A stretch of DNA of 37,416 nucleotides from Burkholderiaceae bacterium. GTDB taxonomy: Bacteria > Pseudomonadota > Gammaproteobacteria > Burkholderiales > Burkholderiaceae_C. Positions 30,096 to 36,672 of this stretch are shown piece after piece. The notes beneath the pieces are model-generated. The model saw only the letters and a program-made list of their open reading frames with translations. It had not been told where the DNA came from and searched no databases. Location of the stretch: positions 1 to 37,416 of the forward strand of contig JAIESX010000028.1 of NCBI GenBank assembly GCA_019745555.1, in the 5' to 3' direction. The number at the start of each line of letters is the position of its first letter. The first letter of the stretch is position 1. The position numbers and the translations under genes are program-made.

Positions 30096-30468
30096 GGGGC
30101 TGCACTGGTTTCGACGTGGGTTCGGACGCGTGGCAGGGCATGTCGAGGTTCTGTTACCTCGTAAAACCGCAGAAAAAAACTAACTGCAAACGACGAACGT
30201 TTCGCACTCGCCGCTTAATTCGGTGAGCCTTGCAACAGTTGGCCGATAGGCTGGGCAAGGGGGCGTAAGCCTCCCGGCTGCAAGGGAATTTATATTGGCT
30301 GGTCTGTGCCCGGGTGCCTTGGGTGTGGACGAGAAAATAGGGCACTGGTCTGATGCGTAGCGTGTCGCTGCGCGACGCATCGGGCGAGACACAAATCAGA
30401 CGACTACACATGTAGAACTGTACGAAGAAGGCTTGCGGACGGGGGTTCAAATCCCCCCAGCTCCACCA
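30096..30468 (+). ncRNA. ssrA: tmRNA (ssrA), one-piece
   Basis: The 373-nt RNA begins GGGGCTG and ends CAGCTCCACCA, so the acceptor stem closes with one G-T pair and CCA is encoded. The T-loop stem-loop with GGTTCAAATCC lies at 30444-30454. The tag starts at the GCA resume codon at 30186 and reads A-N-D-E-R-F-A-L-A-A before TAA at 30216-30218. ANDERFALAA is the usual beta-proteobacterial tag. It rescues stalled ribosomes with SmpB. An integrase gene downstream in the same direction suggests an element uses its 3' end. Confidence 0.97.
30441..30468 (+). other. Candidate attachment site (attL) at the tmRNA 3' end
   Basis: The 3' part of ssrA, the T-arm and acceptor end, is a common core for tyrosine integrases. 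The next gene is a P4-type integrase reading away from it, and phage-type genes continue to the window end. The duplicate (attR) that would prove it lies outside the window. Confidence 0.6.
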
Positions 30469-30479
30469 TTTAAACTTCC

Positions 30480-30515
30480 AATGCCGTTTGCTGGTGTCCA
30501 GTAAACGGCATTTTT
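30480..30515 (+). terminator. Intrinsic terminator after tmRNA
   Basis: ATGCCGTTT (30481-30489) pairs with AAACGGCAT (30503-30511) over a 13-nt loop, followed by TTTT. It ends the tmRNA transcript about 12 nt after the mature 3' end. If the element core lies inside ssrA, this terminator came with the element. Confidence 0.88.
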
Positions 30516-30592
30516 CTTTGGAAAATCAACAATCTTCTAGCGTTTATTGTCCGCTGGCGTCCATTTTGGTTTGTTGACTTCCGGGTCCATAA

Positions 30593-30651
30593 CGGGGAAC
30601 ATTTCGGGGAACGGCCGGGTTAATTTCGCTGATTTTGGCGACTGTTCCCCG
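30593..30651. repeat. CGGGGAAC words upstream of the integrase gene
   Basis: CGGGGAAC occurs directly at 30593-30600 and 30605-30612, a 12-nt period, and inverted (GTTCCCCG) at 30644-30651. The three copies lie between the tmRNA end and the integrase start. They may be integrase arm-type or excisionase binding sites, or operators of int. This is suggested by position only. Confidence 0.45.
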
Positions 30652-30685
30652 GTTGGCCGCGAGATCCACTCTGGGAGCCCCGGGA

Positions 30686-31927
30686 ATGTTGACCGACAAA
30701 CAATGCAAGGCCGCCACGTGCCCGCCCGAGAAGAAACGGGCACGCTTCACCGATGCCAACGGCCTGTACCTGGAGGTGAGCCCGGCCGGCTCAAGGCGCT
30801 GGTTCTGGAAGACCTACGCCGGCGGCAAGGAGGGGCGCCTCGCGCTGGGCAGCTACCCCGCCATGAGCCTGGCCGACGCGCGCAAGGCCCGCGACGCCGC
30901 CAGGCTGCTCAAGTCCGAAGGGCGCAACCCGGTGGAGGTGCGCAAGGCCCAGAAGCTGCGGGCGCTGCGACCAGAGGGAGATACCTTCAAGGCGGTGGCG
31001 CTGGAGTGGTATGCCAAGCAGGCCCCGCACTGGAGCCCTAGCCACGCGGCGCGCTCGCTGCGCCAGCTTGAGCGCGATCTATTCCCATGGCTCGGTAGCC
31101 GCCTCATGGCCGAGATCAGCGCTATGGAGCTGCTCGCCGCATTGCAGAAAATAGAGGGACGGGGTGCCCTGGAGACAGCCGACCGGGTACTGATGCTCGC
31201 GCGGCAGGTCTGGGACTACTGGTTGCCCACTGCCGATGTGCAGCAGCGCAATATCACCGAGGGCCTGAAGGCCAGGCTCACGCCCTACCGCAGCAAGACC
31301 TTTGCCGCGATCGTCGAGCCTGAGCGTTTCGGCGAGCTGCTGCGCGCCATGTGGGCCTACAAGGGCGGCATCATCGTGCGCACGGCGCTGCTGCTGGCTC
31401 CGCTGCTGTACCAGCGGCCTGGCAACCTGCGCGATATGGAGTGGGCCGAGCTCGATCTGGATGGCGCCCTCTGGACCATCCCCAGTGCCAAGATGAAGCG
31501 CACCAAGCAGGAGAAGGAGCAGGGCGAGGCACATGTGGTGCCCCTGCCTACGCAGGCCGTCGAGCTGTTGCGCAACCTGCAGCCGCTGACCGGACACGGT
31601 CGCTACGTCTTCCCTGGCGAGCGCAGTCATGAACGACCGATCTCCGACAACTCGGTGCGCAGCGCCCTGTATGCCCTGGGCTTCGGCAAGGAGCAAACCT
31701 GGCACGGCTTTCGGGCCAGCGCCCGCACGATGATGGTCGACCAACTGGACCTGGACCCGCTGGCCATCGAGGCGAACCTGGCGCACGCCGTGAGGGATGC
31801 CAACGGCCGCAGCTACAACCGCACTCAATACATCCGGCAGCGCTTTGAACAGGTGCAGCAGTGGGCCGACTACCTGGACCGTTTGCGCGCTGCCACGGCC
31901 GCCGACAAGCGGCGCCTGGCAGCTTGA
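30686..31927 (+). CDS. int: Tyrosine site-specific integrase, P4-type (DUF4102 arm domain)
   Basis: The 413-residue protein starts MLTDKQCKAATCPPEKKRAR and has the N-terminal arm-binding domain (about 1-90, TDANGLYLEVSPAGSRRW). A core-binding segment and a catalytic domain follow. Catalytic residues are visible as Arg in YQRPGNLRDMEW near 251, HGFR with His and Arg near 345, His in LAHAVRD and the nucleophile Tyr in SYNRTQY. P4-type integrases commonly use tRNA or tmRNA 3' ends. The start at 30686 was preferred over 30635 because the family begins MLTD. It suggests the element begins at ssrA. Confidence 0.95.
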   Translation: MLTDKQCKAATCPPEKKRARFTDANGLYLEVSPAGSRRWFWKTYAGGKEGRLALGSYPAMSLADARKARDAARLLKSEGRNPVEVRKAQKLRALRPEGDTFKAVALEWYAKQAPHWSPSHAARSLRQLERDLFPWLGSRLMAEISAMELLAALQKIEGRGALETADRVLMLARQVWDYWLPTADVQQRNITEGLKARLTPYRSKTFAAIVEPERFGELLRAMWAYKGGIIVRTALLLAPLLYQRPGNLRDMEWAELDLDGALWTIPSAKMKRTKQEKEQGEAHVVPLPTQAVELLRNLQPLTGHGRYVFPGERSHERPISDNSVRSALYALGFGKEQTWHGFRASARTMMVDQLDLDPLAIEANLAHAVRDANGRSYNRTQYIRQRFEQVQQWADYLDRLRAATAADKRRLAA

Positions 31928-31980
31928 AACCGCGACGGCCGGCTGCGGTGAACGCCGGCCACTACCTGGAGGATATGGCC

Positions 31981-32457
31981 ATGAGCAACCTTGAATCTGA
32001 TCGCGGTGAGTTTCCGACCGTGTCGCTGGATGGGCTTCGCCAGCGGGTGCGGCACGCGCGGGCAATGCTTCGCGCTGTCATGGGAGCCATTGAGGCCGTC
32101 GCTGATGGCTCAGTGAACGTCGGCAGCATGAGCATGGACGTCGATGCGGATGCGCAGCGCTGGAGCCTCATTACAGCCGCAGCGCGCGAAGAGTTGATTG
32201 CAGTGCGTGACACGGCGATGAACTCAACTGTCGACACGATTGCGGGCACGCTGGATTGGTACACACCCTTGGCCCAGATCGAGGCGCTGAATGCAGCACT
32301 TTGGTACGACGGCTGCCGGCGGACTGGTGAAAGGCTTGAAAGTTGGGAGATCTTCGATGCCGCAGAGGCCATCGTCGGCTCGCTAGATGTTCTGCTCGAA
32401 CAGTCTTTGCCTCCAGTAACCCCGCGGGTTAACCATGTGGCCGCAGTGCCCGCGTGA
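31981..32457 (+). CDS. Unknown protein (element cargo 1)
   Basis: The 158-residue product is acidic and mostly helical, with no membrane segment or signal. The start at 31981 has GGAGGA 8 nt upstream and begins MSNLESDRGEFPTVSLDGLRQ; an ATG at 31975 is too close to that site. The middle has a tryptophan-rich segment (TLDWYTPLAQIEALNAALWY). No family was recognised. It sits 53 nt after the integrase. In satellite-like elements, genes between int and alpA often carry variable functions, but none can be assigned here. Confidence 0.7.
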   Translation: MSNLESDRGEFPTVSLDGLRQRVRHARAMLRAVMGAIEAVADGSVNVGSMSMDVDADAQRWSLITAAAREELIAVRDTAMNSTVDTIAGTLDWYTPLAQIEALNAALWYDGCRRTGERLESWEIFDAAEAIVGSLDVLLEQSLPPVTPRVNHVAAVPA

Positions 32458-32530
32458 CGCAACTCCCAATGAATATCTCAATTAACTCTGCGCAGGCACC
32501 GATTGAGGGGCTTGCCGCGAAGGGGTGGCA

Positions 32531-33010
32531 ATGCAATCGATGCCAAAAAACTCCGTGAATCTTGAATTCAAGATTGACTTTGATCAGGTGTTTAAAGTTG
32601 CCACTGCCCTTGGCTCGCGTGACGTCTCTGATTGCTTGGTACCCGACGTAAAACACACCTGTGAAGTGCTTGCGCGAATATTGATATTGCAGGACCTAGC
32701 GCCTGGGTTTTTAGATGAGTTGTTCGCGATTTTTATCCCACACTTCATCAAGTCGCATGCAAAAAGTGAGGTGGCTGCCTTCGCCCAAAAGAAGGCCGAT
32801 GAGGCTGGTTTTGGTACTGAGTGGCGAGAGTTAATTGAAGCGGGCAATAGTCAAGGGCGAAAGGACTTTGTGGCGCGTATGGTGGCTTTGCGCATGAAGG
32901 TCAATGCGGTCTCTCAAGCCGATGCGATTCGAATTACCGCTAAACAACTTCGTCTAGAAGAAGATTCAGTGAAAAAGAGCGTTACGAGAGCAAAGAAAAG
33001 GAAAGGGTAG
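32531..33010 (+). CDS. Unknown protein with HTH-like basic tail (element cargo 2)
   Basis: The 159-residue product has no known family. The last 40 residues (SQADAIRITAKQLRLEEDSV then KKSVTRAKKRKG) resemble a helix-turn-helix with a basic tail, so DNA or RNA binding is possible. The stretch is clearly AT-richer than its surroundings, which points to a separate origin. Start at ATG 32531 follows AAGGGG by 5 nt; a GTG at 32525 is an alternative. A terminator follows immediately. Confidence 0.65.
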   Translation: MQSMPKNSVNLEFKIDFDQVFKVATALGSRDVSDCLVPDVKHTCEVLARILILQDLAPGFLDELFAIFIPHFIKSHAKSEVAAFAQKKADEAGFGTEWRELIEAGNSQGRKDFVARMVALRMKVNAVSQADAIRITAKQLRLEEDSVKKSVTRAKKRKG

Positions 33011-33019
33011 TTACGGCAA

Positions 33020-33058
33020 AAGGGGACACCTTAAAAACAGTGTCCCTTATTTTTTTTT
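33020..33058 (+). terminator. Intrinsic terminator between cargo genes and alpA
   Basis: GGGACAC (33023-33029) pairs with GTGTCCC (33040-33046) over a 10-nt loop and is followed by a long T-tract (33047-33058). It isolates the int-side genes from the alpA operon. Confidence 0.92.
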
Positions 33059-33077
33059 CGGTGCTCTTGCAATATAG

Positions 33078-33100
33078 GACCTCCTAAGACATTGGAGGTC
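33078..33100 (+). promoter_or_regulatory. Hairpin that buries the alpA ribosome binding site
   Basis: GACCTCC (33078-33084) is the exact complement of GGAGGTC (33094-33100), a 7-bp stem with a 9-nt loop. The right arm holds the Shine-Dalgarno GGAGGT of alpA (ATG 33105). It may act at RNA level by blocking the ribosome, or as a DNA operator for a repressor or AlpA itself. A CAATAT -10-like word lies just upstream at 33070-33075. Confidence 0.55.
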
Positions 33101-33104
33101 AATC

Positions 33105-33332
33105 ATGGATCAGAACGGAGAGGGCCGGCGAGTCGGGAAACTCCTCCGGCTACCAGCCGTTATGGAGCGTACTTCCCTCGGGAGAAGTTCCATTTACAGC
33201 AAAGTCCAGGCGTCTGAATTTCCGTCGCCCGTCCGGCTCAGCGTGCGAGCCGTAGCGTGGCGAGAGGAAGAAATAGAGGACTGGGTAGCTTCCCGCACAA
33301 AAACCGTCATCCCAGCCACGGCACATGCGTGA
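33105..33332 (+). CDS. alpA: AlpA-family phage regulator / excisionase-like protein
   Basis: The 75-residue protein has the AlpA/MerR-like winged helix: LLRLPAVMERTSLGRSSIYS, then FPSPVRLSVRAVAWREEEIEDWV. The pattern of a Lx.V...TGLSRSSIY motif followed by FP.PV.L..RAVAW...EV..W is a firm signature. AlpA acts as activator or excisionase in P4-like and PICI elements. It overlaps the next ORF by 8 nt and so heads a short operon. Confidence 0.92.
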   Translation: MDQNGEGRRVGKLLRLPAVMERTSLGRSSIYSKVQASEFPSPVRLSVRAVAWREEEIEDWVASRTKTVIPATAHA

Positions 33333-33621
33333 GGCCATCTTGCCCGCACGGAAAGGCCCAAAAACCTTTGCGGGCGCGCATGCGCCTGCTGCCGGGGTGG
33401 GGGGGCATGCCACAGACAGTCGGCTTGAATACATGCTGGCGAACGTCGCGTTGATCTACGGCACTGACAGTGTTTTTGATCGCGATGCGGGCGTCACGAT
33501 GAAGCAAGCCCACCTAGTGCATGCATATGGCGCCGAGCTGGTCGACCTTTGGCGCGAATCGCCACGTCGACTCACGATGCGCCCCAATGACTTGCCAAGG
33601 ACCCGCAAGCATGGAGGGTGA
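33325..33621 (+). CDS. Small protein duplicating the primase N-terminal domain
   Basis: The 98-residue product begins with a Gly/Ala-rich stretch and then has RLEYMLANVALIYGTDSVFD. Its second half lines up with residues about 41-99 of the following primase, with about 23 of 58 residues identical. It overlaps alpA by 8 nt and the primase start by 11 nt, with no clear ribosome site of its own, so translation is probably coupled. It may be a free-standing regulatory or loading domain, or a relic of duplication. Confidence 0.6.
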   Translation: MREAILPARKGPKTFAGAHAPAAGVGGHATDSRLEYMLANVALIYGTDSVFDRDAGVTMKQAHLVHAYGAELVDLWRESPRRLTMRPNDLPRTRKHGG

Positions 33622-33907
33622 TGTGCCAGCGTCCCAGATGAGGCCTTCGGCCGTCGTGGTTCCCTTGGTAGCCGGGGGCTCCCCTGAGAAACCGCGCAAG
33701 GCGCGGCTGGAAAAGGTCATTGACTGGGGCAAAGTCAATTTCCTGATTGATAACTTTGCATTGATCTACGGCACCGATACCGTCTGGGACGGTGCCAAGC
33801 GGATGATCATGAAGATCGGCAACATGGCGCATGCGCATGGGTCCGACATGGTGCGCCTGTGGAAGGCATCGGAAAGCCGGCGCACTGTCATGCCTGAAGA
33901 CGTGGTT
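33421..33907 (+). repeat. Tandem copies of a primase N-terminal domain
   Basis: Copy A (33421-33594, in the small ORF) and copy B (33731-33907, in the primase) are 310 nt apart and encode matching proteins. They share the 14-nt word TTGATCTACGGCAC and the protein core NxALIYGTDxVxD. Confidence 0.7.
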
Positions 33908-35092
33908 TTCGATCCCACTGAAACGTGTGATTTGGAGCGCTGCGTGAATCTGTACAACGGCTTCGCCACAGAGCCGAAACAATGTGCTGAAAGCGAGGTC
34001 GAGCCCATGCTTGATCTGCTGCGCCACCTATGCTCCAGCAGTGGATCGGCCACTGTATCGGCCGCAGACGTGATGCACTGGGTCTTGTGCTGGCTGGCGC
34101 TGCCCCTGCAGCGGCCTGGTGCCAAGCTGCGCACGGCGTTGGTTTTCCACGGCCCGCAAGGCACGGGGAAGAACATGTTCTTCGATGTGGTCCGGCGCAT
34201 GTACGGCAAGTACGGCGTGATGGTGGGGCAGAACGAGCTGGAAGAGAAATTCAATGACTGGCTGTCTGGCAAGTTGCTGGTGATCGGCAATGAGGTCGTG
34301 ACGCGCCAGGAGCTGTTTCATAACAAGAACAAGCTCAAGTGGATCATCACGGAAGACCAGATCCCGATCCGGGCCATGCAACAGAGCGTGCGCTGGGAGA
34401 GCAACCACGCGAACGTGGTGTTTCTGTCCAACGAGCAGATGCCGCTGGTGCTGGAGGACGGCGACCGCCGGCACCTGGTCGTGTACACGCCCCTGGCCGA
34501 TGAAACGGGGCTGTATGACGCCGTGCGGGCCTTCCTGGAAGATGACGGTGCGGCGAAGTTCATGCACTACCTGCTGCGCTACCCGCTGGGTGATTTCAGC
34601 GAGCATACAAAGCCGTTGATGACGGCGGCCAAGGCGGACCTGCAGGAGCTGAGCATGCGCCCGCCCGAGAGGTTCATGAGTGAATGGCTGGAAGGCTTCA
34701 TCCCCCTCCCTGTGCGGGTATGTAGTGGCGACCAGCTCTACCGCGCGTTTGACTACTGGGCAAGACGTACCGGCCTGCGCTGGATCGATGACCAGGCCAA
34801 GTTCACCAGCCTGGCCAAGCGCTGGGTCATGGAGCGCATCGAGCGCAGCGAAGACGGGCAAGCACTCCCACCCAGACTGGAATACAAGGTGATCCAGCTC
34901 AAGGACCAGTTGGCCGAGAGCGGGCGCAAGGCTGTACGGTGCTGGCTTCCACGCGGCACAGGGCCGATCAACGGCGTTTCCTGGGGCGACTGGGCCGCTG
35001 AGGCGGTGGGCGCGTTTGAGCTGCCCCTGGGCCGGTATCTGCGCACCAGAAGGGGCACCTTGGGAGGTGAATCTGATGGAGGCGAGTCATGA
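33611..35092 (+). CDS. Primase/helicase (DUF5906-type SF3 ATPase) of a phage-like element
   Basis: The 493-residue protein has an N-terminal domain (about 41-99, the LIDNFALIYGTDTVWD segment). An SF3-type ATPase domain follows, with Walker A GPQGTGKN near residue 181 and an acidic Walker-B-like stretch LLVIGNEV near 223. A C-terminal part follows (about 355-490). Such proteins are replication initiator/helicases in phages and satellites. The start at 33611 overlaps the small ORF end; starts at 33587 and 33521 are open but have no better ribosome sites. Its C-terminal stop overlaps a downstream ATG (ATGA). Confidence 0.85.
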   Translation: MEGDVPASQMRPSAVVVPLVAGGSPEKPRKARLEKVIDWGKVNFLIDNFALIYGTDTVWDGAKRMIMKIGNMAHAHGSDMVRLWKASESRRTVMPEDVVFDPTETCDLERCVNLYNGFATEPKQCAESEVEPMLDLLRHLCSSSGSATVSAADVMHWVLCWLALPLQRPGAKLRTALVFHGPQGTGKNMFFDVVRRMYGKYGVMVGQNELEEKFNDWLSGKLLVIGNEVVTRQELFHNKNKLKWIITEDQIPIRAMQQSVRWESNHANVVFLSNEQMPLVLEDGDRRHLVVYTPLADETGLYDAVRAFLEDDGAAKFMHYLLRYPLGDFSEHTKPLMTAAKADLQELSMRPPERFMSEWLEGFIPLPVRVCSGDQLYRAFDYWARRTGLRWIDDQAKFTSLAKRWVMERIERSEDGQALPPRLEYKVIQLKDQLAESGRKAVRCWLPRGTGPINGVSWGDWAAEAVGAFELPLGRYLRTRRGTLGGESDGGES

Positions 35093-35520
35093 GAGGCGCT
35101 CTCTGTTTCTCCTGTTACACCAGCTGTTGCGGCTGCGGTCCGCGTCGTTGCGCGGTTTCACCTGTTACAGCACCCTCCCGCACGCACGCGGGGTATCGCT
35201 TGCCGGGGTGTCTTTTATCCATGCTACACGCCTCGCGTGTGAGACATATGCGAAACACGAGAAACCGCGCAACGGCGCAGGCTGGCAGAGCAACAGGCAG
35301 AGCAACAGGAGAAACACGCCTGGCTCGCGCGGCCGTCTCTCTACCTCCTTTCCTTTTTGAAAAGAAAAAGGGGGAAAGAGTAGAGAGGTCGCCCGACACC
35401 CGTCATGGGTCCTTCCCAGAACTCCTGGGCAAGGGTAATTCGAACCGCGTCAGTTCGCTAGCTGATGATCAGAGAAATAGTCCGGGAGTTGGTCCGGAAG
35501 CTGTCGGAGGTCCGGTATGA
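35089..35520 (+). CDS. Possible ORF across the repeat region (doubtful)
   Basis: A 143-codon open frame begins with an ATGA overlap with the primase stop and ends with an ATGA overlap with the terminase gene start. That tight fit would suit coupled translation. Against it, the product is Cys-rich then Arg-rich with no sensible fold (LCFSCYTSCCGCGPRRC), and the frame runs through inverted repeats. It is more likely that the DNA is an origin or RNA element and that the frame is incidental. Confidence 0.2.
   Translation: MRGALCFSCYTSCCGCGPRRCAVSPVTAPSRTHAGYRLPGCLLSMLHASRVRHMRNTRNRATAQAGRATGRATGETRLARAAVSLPPFLFEKKKGERVERSPDTRHGSFPELLGKGNSNRVSSLADDQRNSPGVGPEAVGGPV
35105..35315. repeat. 55-nt inverted repeat with 101-nt centre
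   Basis: Arms 35105-35159 and 35261-35315 pair without gaps at 41 of 55 positions. The inner ends are perfect for 14 nt (CGTTGCGCGGTTTC at 35146-35159), as are the outer ends (GTTTCTCCTG). CCTGTTAC occurs at 35111 and 35161, GCTGTTGC at 35123, and the complement of CCTGTTGC at 35290 and 35302. The last two sit in a tandem CAGAGCAACAGG (35286-35297, 35298-35309). Confidence 0.75.
35337..35387. repeat. Pyrimidine/purine hairpin after the inverted repeat
   Basis: CTCTCTAC (35337-35344) pairs with GTAGAGAG (35380-35387), and TTTTT (35354-35358) with AAAAA (35365-35369). The middle is a C/T-rich strand facing a G/A-rich strand with imperfect pairing. No T-run follows on the plus strand. A hairpin or triplex-forming element of an origin, or an mRNA boundary, could be meant. 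Confidence 0.5.
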
Positions 35521-36083
35521 AGGTGCAACTGATGACGAAAGCCGCATACGCGCGCCACCGCGGGTGCGACGAAAAGGCGGTACGCAAAGCGATCGCTGAA
35601 GGGCGCATCAGCCTCATCGATGGGAAGATCGATCCAGCAGTTGCCGACATTCAGTGGATGCAGAACACCCGAGCCCGCGTCAATAGGCGCAGCACTATCA
35701 ACCCTAGTTCCGAGGAATGCGCCCAGGCTGGCCGCGCGCAGCCGCCAGTGTCAGCTTCGGTTGATTCGGGCTACAGCGAAGCTAGGGCAAGACGGGAGCG
35801 TGCCGAGGCCGATGAGGCTGAGATGCGAACCGCGAAGATGCGCGGCGCCATGGTCATGCGTGAGGACGTGGACCGGGCCATGTTCGAGATTGGGCGACAG
35901 ATCCGGGACCGACTCATTGCTTGCAGCAAGCGTGTTGGCTCCGAGGTCGCGAGCCTGCAATCGGCCGAAGCATGTGAAGCGGTGATCGAGCGTGAGCATC
36001 GCCTTGTCTTGAGCCTCCTCGTGGATAGCTTCCGCGAAAAAATCGGAACGTCGGGGCAATCTGCTAAGGCAGAGATGCATTGA
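35517..36083 (+). CDS. Terminase small subunit-like DNA-packaging protein (Nu1-like)
   Basis: The 188-residue protein begins with a winged-helix-like segment (MTKAAYARHRGCDEKAVRKA, then GRISLIDGKIDPAVADIQW). An Arg/Glu-rich coiled part follows (EARARRERAEADEAEMRTAK), and the C-terminal half has RQIRDRLIACSKRVGSEVAS. The order DNA-binding head, coil, RDRL..I..R matches Nu1-type terminase small subunits, which recognise the packaging site. GGAGG lies 6 nt upstream of the ATG. In satellites a TerS diverts helper phage packaging. No terminase large subunit is seen up to the window end. Confidence 0.75.
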   Translation: MKVQLMTKAAYARHRGCDEKAVRKAIAEGRISLIDGKIDPAVADIQWMQNTRARVNRRSTINPSSEECAQAGRAQPPVSASVDSGYSEARARRERAEADEAEMRTAKMRGAMVMREDVDRAMFEIGRQIRDRLIACSKRVGSEVASLQSAEACEAVIEREHRLVLSLLVDSFREKIGTSGQSAKAEMH

Positions 36084-36149
36084 CGCATAGGGCCAGCCGT
36101 TCAGCCCAGCTATGAATCACGCAGTGTCACAGGTCTCGGCTAACGGGTG

Positions 36150-36159
36150 CGGACGTCCG
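36150..36159. promoter_or_regulatory. 10-bp palindrome upstream of the unknown gene
   Basis: CGGACGTCCG is a perfect palindrome in the 123-nt gap between the terS-like gene and the gene at 36207. It may be a regulator site; nothing else in the gap is nameable. Confidence 0.25.
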
Positions 36160-36206
36160 TACTCTGATCTTGGCCGGCGGCAAGTCGCCAGTACACATTC
36201 AGCGTT

Positions 36207-36626
36207 ATGAGCAACCAGCTGGACATGGCCATTCGTGCAGCCCATGGGGACTTCTCTCCCGAAGTTACAGCCTGGCTGCAGGAGGGGTTGAGGCGGCACA
36301 TTGGAGGCGACGGGAAGCTGGATGAATGCTTGGGCCTCGACCGCCGGTCGATGTGCAGAGCGCGCAACTCTGCCCTGGATGAGGCCGCAAGGGCTCTTGG
36401 CGGTGGCTGCACCACATGGGTTCTCGCATGCAAACTTTCCGAGGCCATTGCCTACTTTGAGAACCGTGTCTGGTTGCGCGCGCGTGTTGGTCTGGGCTTT
36501 GAGGCAACCCCACTCAACTGTGCACTCGCGCGCTTGTTCTTCTCCGGTGTGTCTTTCCCTCGAACTGCGCGAAAGCTGTATGACTGGTTGATTTTGACTG
36601 ACGGGATTGGAAAGACTTGTCAGTGA
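36207..36626 (+). CDS. Unknown phage-type protein
   Basis: The 139-residue product is helical, with segments LQEGLRRHIGGDGKLDECLGL, RARNSALDEAARALGG and FFSGVSFPRTARKLYDWL. The last of these, with a P.(S/T)AR.LY..L pattern, recurs in small unknown proteins of Burkholderiales prophages as recalled. No function is known. No strong ribosome binding site is visible before the ATG. Confidence 0.6.
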   Translation: MSNQLDMAIRAAHGDFSPEVTAWLQEGLRRHIGGDGKLDECLGLDRRSMCRARNSALDEAARALGGGCTTWVLACKLSEAIAYFENRVWLRARVGLGFEATPLNCALARLFFSGVSFPRTARKLYDWLILTDGIGKTCQ

Positions 36627-36672
36627 AAAATCTTGATCATTGATCTCATATTCAAAACCACCGAGGTGAAAC

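Larger units (their letters stand above)
35093..35516. other. Repeat-rich 424-nt stretch, candidate replication origin or structured RNA
   Basis: No convincing gene is present. Between the primase and terS-like genes lie a 55-nt inverted repeat, five CCTGTTRC-like words, a tandem 12-mer, a small hairpin (ACACGC/GCGTGT, 35226-35240) and a purine/pyrimidine hairpin. Position next to the initiator helicase fits the origin of satellite phages such as SaPIs. A structured RNA is the main alternative. Confidence 0.5.

Noticed and set aside
30154..30450. Minus-strand small open frame across tmRNA
   Set aside because: It lies entirely within the tmRNA, whose structure and tag are unmistakable.
33325..35092. 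Programmed frameshift joining the small ORF and primase
   Set aside because: The homologous domain is complete in each, so joining would give a tandem-domain protein rather than repair one. No slippery sequence was evident.
35105..35315. Miniature transposable element (MITE)
   Set aside because: The arms are long, but no target-site duplication is visible at the flanks (TCT before, ACG after). An origin or RNA fits better.
35089..35520. CRISPR array or retron RNA in the repeat region
   Set aside because: Repeats are few and unevenly spaced, with no spacer pattern, and there is no reverse transcriptase or cas gene nearby.
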